Below, one piece after another: positions 44,578-52,662 of a DNA stretch of 64,000 bases. Position 1 is the stretch's first letter, and each line of letters starts with the position of its first letter. Source of the stretch: Brevibacillus reuszeri (GTDB lineage Bacteria; Bacillota; Bacilli; Brevibacillales; Brevibacillaceae); contig NZ_BEXF01000004.1 in assembly GCF_002897295.1 (NCBI RefSeq), positions 248,001-312,000 of the forward strand, given 5' to 3'. The notes beneath the pieces were generated by a model that saw only the letters and a program-made list of their open reading frames with translations, was not told the origin of the DNA and made no database searches. The translations under genes were made by a program, and so were the position numbers.

Positions 44578-46356
44578 ATGAAGATCTTACTATCAACGCT
44601 TAACGCGAAGTTTATTCACTCGTCGCTGGCATTGCGATATTTGCGCAGCTACGCACAGTCGTCTTTTCCATCCATCGACCTAGTAGAATATACGATTAAC
44701 GATGTGACCCTAAATGTGGTTGCGGACATTTACAAAAGACAGCCAGATGTTGTTGCATTTTCCTGTTACATCTGGAATATACGTGAGACATTAGACGTGA
44801 TTCGCAATCTGAAAAAGGTATGCCCGGATTTGCCGGTTATCCTCGGCGGTCCTGAGGTCACCTATGATGCGGATGAATGGATGAAAAAGCATCCCGAGAT
44901 CGATGTGATTGCGATTGGAGAAGGGGAGCAAACCTTCCTGGAGCTGCTGCGGGTTTACCAGGAAGCTTTGGAAACCAATCAACCTCCTAGATTGCGTGAT
45001 GTAGCCGGAATCGCCTACCGTGAAGGAGAATATGTGCGTTTCTCCATGCCACGGGCACAGATTGAGGAGATGGACAGTATTCCCTCCCCCTATGCGGACC
45101 ATTTGGACGAGCTTAACAATCGTGTCGTCTATTTCGAAGCGTCTCGCGGCTGCCCATTCAAATGCCAATACTGTCTGTCCTCCATTGAGGATGGCGTACG
45201 CTACTTCAGCCTGGAGCGCGTAAAGGAAGAGCTGCAACGACTGATTAACCATGGTGTGAAAACAATCAAGTTTGTTGACCGCACATTTAATATTAATAAA
45301 AAATACGCCTTGGAGATTTTTCAATTTCTGATCGATAACCATAACGGAACGGTGTTCCAATTTGAAATCACAGCAGATATCTTGCGTGCAGACGTCCTGG
45401 ACTTTCTGACCGAGAATGCACCGCCAGGCGTGTTCCGCTTTGAGATCGGGGTGCAGTCCACGAATGATGAGACGAATCGACTTGTTCAGCGTATCCAACG
45501 CTTTGATCGCCTGTCTAGAACGGTTACCCAAATCAAGGAGTCGAAAAAAATCGATCAGCATCTGGACTTGATTGCAGGCTTGCCAGAGGAAGACTATCAA
45601 TCGTTCCGCAAAACGTTTAATGACGTGTTTGCCCTGCGCCCGGAAGAGCTCCAGCTCGGGTTTTTGAAGATGCTGCGTGGAACAGGCGTGCGGGCGCGAG
45701 CAGCGAATCACGGCTATGTATTTATGGACGAGGCTCCTTACGAGATTTTAGGCAACAATGTTCTCTCGTTTGCCGATATGCAAAAGATCAAGCGGGTAGA
45801 GGATGTGCTCGAAAAATATTGGAATGCGCACCGTATGGATCATACGCTGGAATGGATTTTGGCAAATCAGTTTGAGTCGCCATTTGATTTCTTCCAATCA
45901 TTTGGCGATTATTGGGAAAATCAAAACTGGAGCCGCATCGGGCATCAGCTTGAGGATTTGTTTACCCGTCTTCAAAGCTTTTTACAGGTTCAACAGCTGG
46001 AAGGGCTTGACCATGTTGTCAGTCTGATGAAATTTGACTTCCTTAGCAACCAGAAGCATCGTCCACGTAAGCTATGGTGGGAAGACGTGATGGAAAAGGA
46101 AGAAATGCAAGAGACGTTTTCGACGGTTTATGAGCAGCGGGATCGGCTTCGTGAGGATTTCGCGCAGCACGCTTCTGTGGAAAAGGACTACTTCAAGCAT
46201 ACGCTCGCGACTAAGGTATCGTTTGACATCGAGACCTGGCTGAAGACAGGAGAAGTCATCGAAGGTGATTTTACACTCGTGGTTTACTATCCGTATAAGG
46301 ATGAGTTACAAAATGCCTTTACGATCGTCGAGCCAAGCATAAATGTAGCAGGCTAA
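44578..46356 (+). CDS. B12-binding domain radical SAM protein (DUF4080 type)
   Basis: 592 residues. N-terminal cobalamin-binding-like domain (residues ~1-135, with ILGGPEV), then a radical SAM domain with CPFKCQYC near 198-205, and a C-terminal DUF4080 region. The classical DxHxxG of base-off B12 binding is not obvious. Such proteins are annotated as B12-binding radical SAM enzymes; the reaction is unknown. AAGGAGAG is 11 bases before the ATG at 44578. It is followed 23 bases later by alkD, so the two are likely co-transcribed. Confidence 0.85.
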   Translation: MKILLSTLNAKFIHSSLALRYLRSYAQSSFPSIDLVEYTINDVTLNVVADIYKRQPDVVAFSCYIWNIRETLDVIRNLKKVCPDLPVILGGPEVTYDADEWMKKHPEIDVIAIGEGEQTFLELLRVYQEALETNQPPRLRDVAGIAYREGEYVRFSMPRAQIEEMDSIPSPYADHLDELNNRVVYFEASRGCPFKCQYCLSSIEDGVRYFSLERVKEELQRLINHGVKTIKFVDRTFNINKKYALEIFQFLIDNHNGTVFQFEITADILRADVLDFLTENAPPGVFRFEIGVQSTNDETNRLVQRIQRFDRLSRTVTQIKESKKIDQHLDLIAGLPEEDYQSFRKTFNDVFALRPEELQLGFLKMLRGTGVRARAANHGYVFMDEAPYEILGNNVLSFADMQKIKRVEDVLEKYWNAHRMDHTLEWILANQFESPFDFFQSFGDYWENQNWSRIGHQLEDLFTRLQSFLQVQQLEGLDHVVSLMKFDFLSNQKHRPRKLWWEDVMEKEEMQETFSTVYEQRDRLREDFAQHASVEKDYFKHTLATKVSFDIETWLKTGEVIEGDFTLVVYYPYKDELQNAFTIVEPSINVAG

Positions 46357-46379
46357 CCCGGCAAGGGGGGGAGAAATGG

Positions 46380-47045
46380 ATGTCGAGCACGTTTACAGAT
46401 GCTGCACTTCAAAAATTCCAAGCTCATGCCGATAAAGCTTTGGCTGGACCAATGGAGCAATATATGAAAAATCACTTCCCTTTTTTAGGGATTAAATCCC
46501 CCTTGCGCAAAGAACTGAGCAAACAGCTGTTTCGTGAGCAGGGGATACCGAACAACTGGGAAGAGGTCGTACTTCAGCTGTGGCAGCTATCTGAGAGGGA
46601 ATACCAGTATTTGGCGCTCGATGTGGTCGGGAAGGTAAAAAAACGGCTGACGGATAGCCACCTTCGTCTGCTGGAGGAATTAGTTACAACCAAGTCGTGG
46701 TGGGATACTGTAGATTTTCTTGCGTCCCATATGGCGGGTACGATCCTGCGACATCACCCTGAGACAATCGAGCCTATTACATCTGCATGGATGGAAAGTC
46801 AAAATATGTGGCTGCAACGGACTGCCATTCTGTTTCAGCTTTCCTATAAACAGGAGACGAACAAAGAGCTTTTGTTCACCTATATTCGAGCATGTGCAGC
46901 ATCCAAGGAGTTTTTTATTCAAAAGGCAATCGGCTGGTCATTAAGGGAGTATGCCAAAACAAATCCCGAAGCAGTACGCGATTTTGTAGAAAAGACTCCT
47001 TTGGCGAGCCTCAGCAAGCGGGAAGCGCTCAAGCATTTGGCCTGA
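46380..47045 (+). CDS. DNA alkylation repair protein (AlkD-like glycosylase)
   Basis: 221 residues made of helical HEAT-like repeats. KSWWDTVDFLASHMAG near 102-117 holds the catalytic/lesion-facing Trp and Asp of AlkD, and SQNMWLQRTAILFQL near 140-155 is the second conserved stretch. AlkD removes positively charged N3- and N7-alkyl purines without base flipping. AAGGGGGGG precedes the start. Confidence 0.92.
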   Translation: MSSTFTDAALQKFQAHADKALAGPMEQYMKNHFPFLGIKSPLRKELSKQLFREQGIPNNWEEVVLQLWQLSEREYQYLALDVVGKVKKRLTDSHLRLLEELVTTKSWWDTVDFLASHMAGTILRHHPETIEPITSAWMESQNMWLQRTAILFQLSYKQETNKELLFTYIRACAASKEFFIQKAIGWSLREYAKTNPEAVRDFVEKTPLASLSKREALKHLA

Positions 47046-47072
47046 ACGGGGGTAGGCGATTTCTAGCTTGAT

Positions 47073-47113
47073 AAAAAGCGCACATCTATTGCAAAATAGA
47101 CAAGTAGCTTTTT
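47073..47113 (+). terminator. Terminator after alkD
   Basis: AAAAAGC ... TCTATT / AATAGA ... GCTTTTT, a two-part stem with T-run. Confidence 0.65.
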
Positions 47114-47217
47114 CGAGGGTTCGTACGTATTAAAAGGTGTCATATAGATCGCTAGTAGCCACTGACTGTCATCTATGATAGTAGCTGAAAAGTGGCGAGG
47201 ATAGGGGATTTTGCCTG

Positions 47218-47835
47218 ATGGAAATCAACCTGCTGATGTCAATCATAGAGCAATACGGTTACTTTGCCATTTTCTTTTTGCTATGGCTGGGAATTGTGGG
47301 TCTACCCATTCCTGATGAGCTGGTTGTAGCTACAGGGGGATTCTTGGCATCCATCGGCCTGCTCAACCCATATTACTCCTTTTTAGCGGGGTATTTAGGT
47401 GTGGCTTCAGGCTTAACAATCGGATTTTTGCTTGGAAAATATTTCGGAAGGCCCATATTGCGGTGGCTTTCAAAGAGCGAAAAAATGCGCCATGCAGTAG
47501 ACCGTTCGACAGTGATGCTGGAAAAATACGGGACGACGGCTTTGTGCATCAGCTACCTGTTCCCAGTCGTGCGTCATGTGGTACCCTATTTGGTTGCATT
47601 GGGTGGAATGAGCTATCGGCGCTACGCCCTGCTTTCCTATCCAATCGGTCTCGTTTGGACAACAGCCTTTTACTTTTTAGGCTACGTTTTTGGGAACAAC
47701 GTGGAATCGATCATCGGGATCATTCGGAAATATGGCTTTTATGCATTGCTCGTCGTAGTTGCAGTTTTGGCGATAGGTTTGATTGTACGCAAGGTCGTTT
47801 TGGGGAATCGGGCTTACCGAGCAAAAGGAGAGTAA
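47218..47835 (+). CDS. DedA family membrane protein
   Basis: 205 residues, about 5-6 membrane spans. LGIVGLPIPDELVVATGG near 24-41 is the DedA hallmark (acidic residue after paired prolines), and YLFPVVRHVVPYLVALGGM near 105-123 gives the conserved Arg and second re-entrant loop. DedA proteins support lipid carrier recycling, antimicrobial resistance and membrane potential. The next gene starts 4 bases after its stop. Confidence 0.9.
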   Translation: MEINLLMSIIEQYGYFAIFFLLWLGIVGLPIPDELVVATGGFLASIGLLNPYYSFLAGYLGVASGLTIGFLLGKYFGRPILRWLSKSEKMRHAVDRSTVMLEKYGTTALCISYLFPVVRHVVPYLVALGGMSYRRYALLSYPIGLVWTTAFYFLGYVFGNNVESIIGIIRKYGFYALLVVVAVLAIGLIVRKVVLGNRAYRAKGE

Positions 47836-47839
47836 GCTT

Positions 47840-48196
47840 ATGTTCCATAAACAATTAACGCAGCATAGACGGAATCGCAATCTACTTCTTGTTATCGGGT
47901 GGGCCATGCTTTTGGCTGGGGCAATTCTTGCTGTCTGGTGGTTGGCAGTGGCTGGTGGCGTGCTCTTGAATGGATACGCATGGAGCCTGATGAGAATTGA
48001 CAAGCACTTGGCCCCGAGAAGAGGATTTCGGATTCCAGAAGCGAGCTTATTGCTCGTTGCTTTTTTAGGGGGAGGATTAGGGGCGCTGGCAGGTATGCTC
48101 ACCTATCGTCATAAAACGAAGCATGCCCGCTTCCTTATCCTCGTACCCGTATTCTGTATATTGCAAGTTGCGCTCCTCGTTTGGCTAATAGGATAA
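47840..48196 (+). CDS. DUF1294 membrane protein
   Basis: 118 residues with three to four membrane spans. SLMRIDKHLAPRRGFRIPE followed by LLLVAFLGGGLGALAGMLTYRHKTKHARF is the DUF1294 pattern. An N-terminal basic segment (QLTQHRRNRN) precedes the first span. Function unknown. AAAAGGAGAG stands before the ATG at 47840, overlapping the end of the dedA gene, so the pair forms an operon. Confidence 0.85.
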   Translation: MFHKQLTQHRRNRNLLLVIGWAMLLAGAILAVWWLAVAGGVLLNGYAWSLMRIDKHLAPRRGFRIPEASLLLVAFLGGGLGALAGMLTYRHKTKHARFLILVPVFCILQVALLVWLIG

Positions 48197-48202
48197 CCAA
48201 AG

Positions 48203-48241
48203 TAATCCCGTGTCAATCTAAAGACGCGGGGTTATTTTTTT
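48203..48241 (+). terminator. Terminator after dedA-DUF1294
   Basis: TAATCCCGTGTC pairs with GACGCGGGGTTA across 8 bases, then TTTTTTTT. Confidence 0.88.
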
Positions 48242-48275
48242 TGCGTGCAAATGACAGAAAACTCTAAATTGTGTA

Positions 48276-48304
48276 TTGCGTAGTTGGAAAAGTCAGCCTA
48301 TAAT
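48276..48304 (+). promoter_or_regulatory. Promoter of the iclR-led catabolic operon
   Basis: TTGCGT (48276-48281), 17-base spacer, TATAAT (48299-48304). Confidence 0.6.
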
Positions 48305-48325
48305 AAGAAATGTATTCAGTATTTA

Positions 48326-48351
48326 CGAACGCCGTTCGATAATGCCGAACG
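48326..48351. promoter_or_regulatory. Probable IclR operator
   Basis: Three hexamers of one inverted motif: CGAACG (48326-48331), CGTTCG (48333-48338) and CGAACG (48346-48351). They lie just downstream of the promoter and 14 bases before the IclR start, where a bound repressor would block transcription. Confidence 0.6.
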
Positions 48352-48364
48352 AAGAGGAGGGATC

Positions 48365-49129
48365 ATGAGCGAGAAATTTATTCAGTCAGTGGATCGAGCG
48401 ATTGATATTTTGGAGTTGTTCTCACTAACCGATACCGAGCTAAGTGTCAAAGAAATCAGCGACCGACTCCAGCTATCCAAAAGCACGGTTCATGGGTTGA
48501 TCAAAACGTTGGAAAACAGAGGCTACCTCGAACAAAAACCAACCGATCAAAAGTACAAATTGGGCCTTCGTCTGTTCGAGCTGGGTAATTTGGTTGGAGG
48601 TGGGATGGAGCTGCGGAATCTCGCCTATCCGGTCATCCACGATCTGGTGGCAACGCTGCAAGAGACTGTCCATTTGGTTGTTCTCGACAAAGACGAGGTT
48701 GTGTACGTGGAAAAAGTGGAAGGGCCCGGATCACTTCGCATGTACTCGATGCTAGGAAAACGAGCACCGCTGTACTGCACGGGGGTCGGAAAGGCGCTAT
48801 TCGCACATTTGGACGAGGAGACAGTGGATCGCATTTTAAACGAAGTCGAATTGAAAGCGTTTACCTCTCTTACTTTGACGGACCCGGTAGCAATCAAGCG
48901 GGAACTCGCAAAAATCCGGGAGCAGGGGTACGCGATTGACGATGAGGAAATTGAGATCGGATTGAAATGCGTGGCAGCACCCATTTTTAACCATGAGGGC
49001 AAAGTCATTGCTTCTATCAGTAGCGCTGGGCCCAAGCATCGATTCTCCGATGAAAAAATGGAAACGTTCATCAGCGAAGTGAAACTTGCGGCATTAGCGG
49101 TTTCCAAACGGTTTGGTTATCGAGGCTGA
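48365..49129 (+). CDS. IclR-family transcriptional regulator
   Basis: 254 residues. N-terminal winged HTH (SVDRAIDILELFS...VKEISDRLQLSKSTVHGLIKTL, read in parts, residues ~8-50) and a GAF-like effector domain (~75-254) with CTGVGKALFAHL and GLKCVAAPIFNHEGKVIASIS. It starts at the ATG at 48365 behind GAGGAGGG. It is first in a same-strand run of aromatic catabolic genes with no terminator after it, so it likely represses or activates the run and itself, in answer to a kynurenine-derived metabolite. Confidence 0.9.
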   Translation: MSEKFIQSVDRAIDILELFSLTDTELSVKEISDRLQLSKSTVHGLIKTLENRGYLEQKPTDQKYKLGLRLFELGNLVGGGMELRNLAYPVIHDLVATLQETVHLVVLDKDEVVYVEKVEGPGSLRMYSMLGKRAPLYCTGVGKALFAHLDEETVDRILNEVELKAFTSLTLTDPVAIKRELAKIREQGYAIDDEEIEIGLKCVAAPIFNHEGKVIASISSAGPKHRFSDEKMETFISEVKLAALAVSKRFGYRG

Positions 49130-49166
49130 TGGACACAAAAAAGAGACTTCACCCCCTGTAGAGTCA

Positions 49167-49191
49167 GTTTTCAAGCGGCCAGCCGGAAAAC
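49167..49191. repeat. Inverted repeat between iclR and the transporter gene
   Basis: GTTTTC (49167-49172), CGGC (49176-49179), GCCG (49182-49185), GAAAAC (49186-49191): an interrupted inverted repeat with a 3-base bulge. It has no T-run, so it may be an operator or an RNA processing hairpin. Confidence 0.5.
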
Positions 49192-49291
49192 ACTACGGAG
49201 GGAAGTCAGAATACTACCATTCGCCGACCATGCCCAAACTACCTGCAACAGACAAAAAGAAATTTCATAATTCGCTGGGGGTAGGTTGTTC

Positions 49292-50650
49292 GTGCGATCA
49301 GTTCATGCGCAAACGGTCATGGCAACAAGCAAGTTTTCCAAGTTTCACTTAGGTGTTTTTTTCTGGTGTGCATTCAGCATCATATTTGATGGCTACGACC
49401 TGAATCTGTACGGTGTGGTACTGCCAGTCCTGATGCAGGAGTGGAATTTGACTCCGGTACAGGCAGGGGCGATGGGCAGCTACGCACTGCTTGGGATGAT
49501 GGCAGGGGCTTTTGTCTTCGCTCCGCTTGCAGACAAAATCGGGAGGAAAAAGGTACTGATAATTTGCATCACGCTCTTTAGTATTGCAACAGCGCTGGTT
49601 GCCTTTTCTCCAAATCCTACGATCTTCTCCCTATTGCGGATCGTGGCAGGACTTGGTCTGGGAGGACTGATGCCCAATGTCATTGCTTTGATGACAGAAT
49701 ACTCACCGAAAAAAATCAGAAGCATTTTAGTAGCTGCAATGTACAGCGGATATGCAATCGGTGGCATTATGGCAGCTCTGTTCGGTATGTACGTCATGCC
49801 TGTGCTAGGCTGGCAGTCCATCTTTTGGGTAGGCGCGATCCCTTTGCTCGTGCTTCCTTGGTTTATCAAGCACTGCCCTGAATCAATGAGCTTTTACATC
49901 TTGAAAAAGCAAAACAAAGAGCTTTGCCGGATATTGAACCAGGTCGATCCTGCTGGTCAGTACAAGGAGACGGACGAATTTCATTTTGAAGCGGAAAAGG
50001 AAAAGGCAAAAGGCTCACCTGTCAAAAAGCTGTTTGAAGAAAAGCGTGCGCGAAGCACCTTCCTGTTCTGGCTGTCCACCTTCTGCTGCCTGATCATGGT
50101 CTATGGACTCAACACATGGCTGCCAAAGCTGATGATGCAAGCAGGCTACCCAATGGGCTCCAGCCTGTCGTTCATGCTGACACTCAATCTCGGGTCGATT
50201 GCAGGCTCGCTTATCGGTGGCTGGCTCTCTGACAAATTGGGTGCAAAGAAAGTCATCATCGCCTTTTACCTTATCGGTGCCCTGTGCTTTGTTCTCCTCG
50301 GCTTCAAATCCTCCACGCTGCTTTTGTACCTATTCGTTGGAGTGGGTGGCGCGTGCACGATTGGCACACAAAACCTGGCCAATCCTTACATCACAGAATA
50401 TTACCCGAAGGAAATGCGCTCTACAGGCATCGGCTGGTCACTTGGTATCGGTCGGATCGGTGCGATTCTTGGTCCAACACTAGGCGGATTTTTACTATCG
50501 CTAAGCCTGCCTCTGCAGAGTAACTTCCTCGTATTCGCGATTCCGTGCTTGCTCGGAGCAGTAGCGCTTACTTTTATTCAGGAGAAATACGGAAGCTTTG
50601 ATTCAAAAAAAATCGAAACCAATGAATGGTCAAAGGAGAGTGTCATCTAA
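49292..50650 (+). CDS. MFS transporter, aromatic acid:H+ symporter family
   Basis: 452 residues, 12 spans. DGYDLNLYGVVLPVL near the N-terminus and motif A PLADKIGRKKVLI are the marks of the AAHS (BenK/PcaK/MhpT-like) family; the Asp in the first helix is needed for aromatic acid binding. It probably imports 3-hydroxyanthranilate or a kynurenine-type aromatic acid for the operon. The start is uncertain: GGGGGTAGG (49277-49285) best serves the GTG at 49292, but the TTG at 49286 or the ATG at 49319 are possible. Its stop overlaps the next start (TAATG). Confidence 0.85.
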   Translation: MRSVHAQTVMATSKFSKFHLGVFFWCAFSIIFDGYDLNLYGVVLPVLMQEWNLTPVQAGAMGSYALLGMMAGAFVFAPLADKIGRKKVLIICITLFSIATALVAFSPNPTIFSLLRIVAGLGLGGLMPNVIALMTEYSPKKIRSILVAAMYSGYAIGGIMAALFGMYVMPVLGWQSIFWVGAIPLLVLPWFIKHCPESMSFYILKKQNKELCRILNQVDPAGQYKETDEFHFEAEKEKAKGSPVKKLFEEKRARSTFLFWLSTFCCLIMVYGLNTWLPKLMMQAGYPMGSSLSFMLTLNLGSIAGSLIGGWLSDKLGAKKVIIAFYLIGALCFVLLGFKSSTLLLYLFVGVGGACTIGTQNLANPYITEYYPKEMRSTGIGWSLGIGRIGAILGPTLGGFLLSLSLPLQSNFLVFAIPCLLGAVALTFIQEKYGSFDSKKIETNEWSKESVI

Positions 50651-51189
50651 TGAGCAAAATCGTAAGCCCTATTAACATATGGAAATTTATTGAGGAAAAC
50701 AAAGACAGTCTGAAACCACCTGTGAACAATAAAGTCGTTTGGAAAGATGCTGAGCTGATGATGATGGTGCTAGGCGGTCCGAATAAACGGCGGGATTTCC
50801 ACGTAGACCCTTCGGAAGAGATCTTTTATCAGCTAAAAGGTGATTGTTATGTCGAAATCATTAACGAAGAGGGCAAGCGTGAGGTCATTACCGTGCGCGA
50901 AGGCGAAATGTTCCTGCTACCCGCAAATGTGCCGCATTCCCCTCACCGAGTAGCTGATACGATTGGGCTTGTGATCGAGCGCAACCGCGACCACGGAGAG
51001 CTGGAGGATTTCGTCTGGTTCTGCGATCAATGTGACCAGGAAATGCACCGTACGCGTGTTCAATTGACTGATATTGAAAAGCAGGTAAAAGAAGCGATTT
51101 ACACATTCAACAGCAGCGCCGATTTGCGTGAGTGCAAAAATTGCGGACATATCATGTCAGAGGAAGTGAAAGAATGGCAACCAGAGTAG
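50650..51189 (+). CDS. nbaC: 3-hydroxyanthranilate 3,4-dioxygenase
   Basis: 179 residues. The cupin iron site is visible in RDFHVDPSEEIFYQLKG (His and Glu near 47-53) and LLPANVPHSPHR (His near 90-95). The C-terminus has two CxxC pairs (CDQCDQ near 126, CKNCG near 161) that form the extra rubredoxin-like iron site of bacterial HAO. It opens the ring of 3-hydroxyanthranilate to 2-amino-3-carboxymuconate semialdehyde. Translation is coupled to the transporter (TAATG), and it overlaps the decarboxylase gene by 16 bases. Confidence 0.95.
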   Translation: MSKIVSPINIWKFIEENKDSLKPPVNNKVVWKDAELMMMVLGGPNKRRDFHVDPSEEIFYQLKGDCYVEIINEEGKREVITVREGEMFLLPANVPHSPHRVADTIGLVIERNRDHGELEDFVWFCDQCDQEMHRTRVQLTDIEKQVKEAIYTFNSSADLRECKNCGHIMSEEVKEWQPE

Positions 51190-52172
51190 ACTTTCATACA
51201 CACATCATCCCAGTTGACTTGCCTGATTTTTCAAAAAAATACGGCGGTGATCGTTGGCCGGTGCTGCAACCGACTTGCTCCTGCGGCGCCAATATTATGG
51301 TAGGCGGAAAGCTGTTTCGAGAAATTACGGATCAGTGCTGGGACCCGAAAAAACGCATCGAGGACATGATAGCGGAGGGTGTAGATGTTCAAGTACTCTC
51401 ACCGATTCCTGTGACCTTCTCTTACTGGGCGCCTGCTGAAGCAGCGGAAGCGATGGCTCGCCTGCAAAATGACTTTATCGCTGATACGGTGCGCATGTAT
51501 CCGGATCGCTTCATAGGATTGGGGACCGTTCCACTGCAAGACGTGGAGAGCTCTATTCGAGAAATGGAACGCTGCATGCACACGCTGGGCTTGAAAGGAA
51601 TCGAGATCGGTTCCAACATCAATGGCTTGAATTTGGATGATCCAGTCTTTCTCCCGTTTTTCGAGATGTGCGAGAAGTGGGATGTGCCGTTGTTTGTTCA
51701 TCCGTGGGAGACGCTAGGACGGGAGAGAATGCCGCGCCACAACTTCATGTATACAGTCGGGATGCCGAGCGAAACGGCACTTGCAGCAGCGAGTTTGGTC
51801 GGTGGCGGCGTCATGGAAAAATTTCCGAAGCTAAAGGTGTGCTTTGCACATGGCGGAGGCTCCTTCCCGTACATTTTGCCTCGTCTCGACCAAGGCTGGA
51901 AGGTTTGGCCGCATCTGCGCGTGACTGAACACCCACCTAGCTACTATGCGAAAAACTTTTACTTTGATTCTCTGAATTACGAGCCGAATAATATCAAGCT
52001 TCTGATTGAGCGATTCGGTCATGAAAAAATCGTGATGGGCACAGACTATCCGTTTTTGCTCCGCGAGCTTCCACCAGGAAAAGTCATCTACGATACCCCT
52101 GGTCTGACAGAGCAACAAAAAAGTGCGATGCTCGGGGGCAATGCCCTAGAATTTTTGAAAGTGTCGCGATGA
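51174..52172 (+). CDS. nbaD: 2-Amino-3-carboxymuconate-6-semialdehyde decarboxylase
   Basis: 332 residues, amidohydrolase-type barrel: zinc ligands DFHTHIIP (near 5-12), HPWE near 180, AHGGGSFPY near 228 and GTDYPF (Asp near 292). It removes CO2 to give 2-aminomuconate semialdehyde, competing with spontaneous quinolinate formation. The ATG at 51174 is inside the end of the dioxygenase gene, after AGAGGAAGTG. The match to ACMSD rests on motifs and on its place between dioxygenase and deaminase genes. Confidence 0.93.
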   Translation: MATRVDFHTHIIPVDLPDFSKKYGGDRWPVLQPTCSCGANIMVGGKLFREITDQCWDPKKRIEDMIAEGVDVQVLSPIPVTFSYWAPAEAAEAMARLQNDFIADTVRMYPDRFIGLGTVPLQDVESSIREMERCMHTLGLKGIEIGSNINGLNLDDPVFLPFFEMCEKWDVPLFVHPWETLGRERMPRHNFMYTVGMPSETALAAASLVGGGVMEKFPKLKVCFAHGGGSFPYILPRLDQGWKVWPHLRVTEHPPSYYAKNFYFDSLNYEPNNIKLLIERFGHEKIVMGTDYPFLLRELPPGKVIYDTPGLTEQQKSAMLGGNALEFLKVSR

Positions 52173-52186
52173 GAGGAGACATAGGA

Positions 52187-52648
52187 GTGGCAGAACAATT
52201 ACAGACACCCGAACAAAATTTAGCTGAGCTTGGGCTCGAGCTTCCACAGCTTCGTATCCCTGTTGGCAACTATGTAGCCAGCGTACGAACAGGCAATCTC
52301 CTGTTTACCGCAGGACAGGGAGTCGATCAGTACAAAGGAAAGCTGGGGCGTGACCTCACGATTGAGGAAGGATATATGGCTTCCCGTCAATCCATGCTCA
52401 ACCTGCTCGCGGCGGTCAAAGCGGAAATTGGTGATCTGGGCAAAGTGAAGAGAGTAGTCAAAATTTTGGGATTTGTCAATTCGACTGAAGATTTTACGGA
52501 TCAACCGAAAGTGATGAACGGGGCATCCGATTTGTTGGTAGCCGTTTTTGGAGAAAAAGGTAAGCATGGTCGATCTGCGGTCGGGATGGCGCAGCTGCCA
52601 GGTAATACAGCAGTAGAGATAGAAATGGTTCTGGAGATCGAGGAGTAG
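52187..52648 (+). CDS. nbaF: 2-Aminomuconate deaminase (RidA family)
   Basis: 153 residues, RidA/YjgF fold: LPQLRIPVGNYVASVRTGNLLFTAGQG and AVGMAQLPGNTAVEIEMVLEIE (each read in parts). It deaminates 2-aminomuconate to 4-oxalocrotonate. GAGGAGACATAGGA precedes the GTG at 52187; an ATG at 52169 overlapping the previous stop (ATGA) is an alternative that adds 6 residues. The specific deaminase role comes from the operon; the fold alone would also allow a generic enamine deaminase. Confidence 0.85.
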   Translation: MAEQLQTPEQNLAELGLELPQLRIPVGNYVASVRTGNLLFTAGQGVDQYKGKLGRDLTIEEGYMASRQSMLNLLAAVKAEIGDLGKVKRVVKILGFVNSTEDFTDQPKVMNGASDLLVAVFGEKGKHGRSAVGMAQLPGNTAVEIEMVLEIEE

Positions 52649-52662
52649 ACAGGAGGGGAAAC

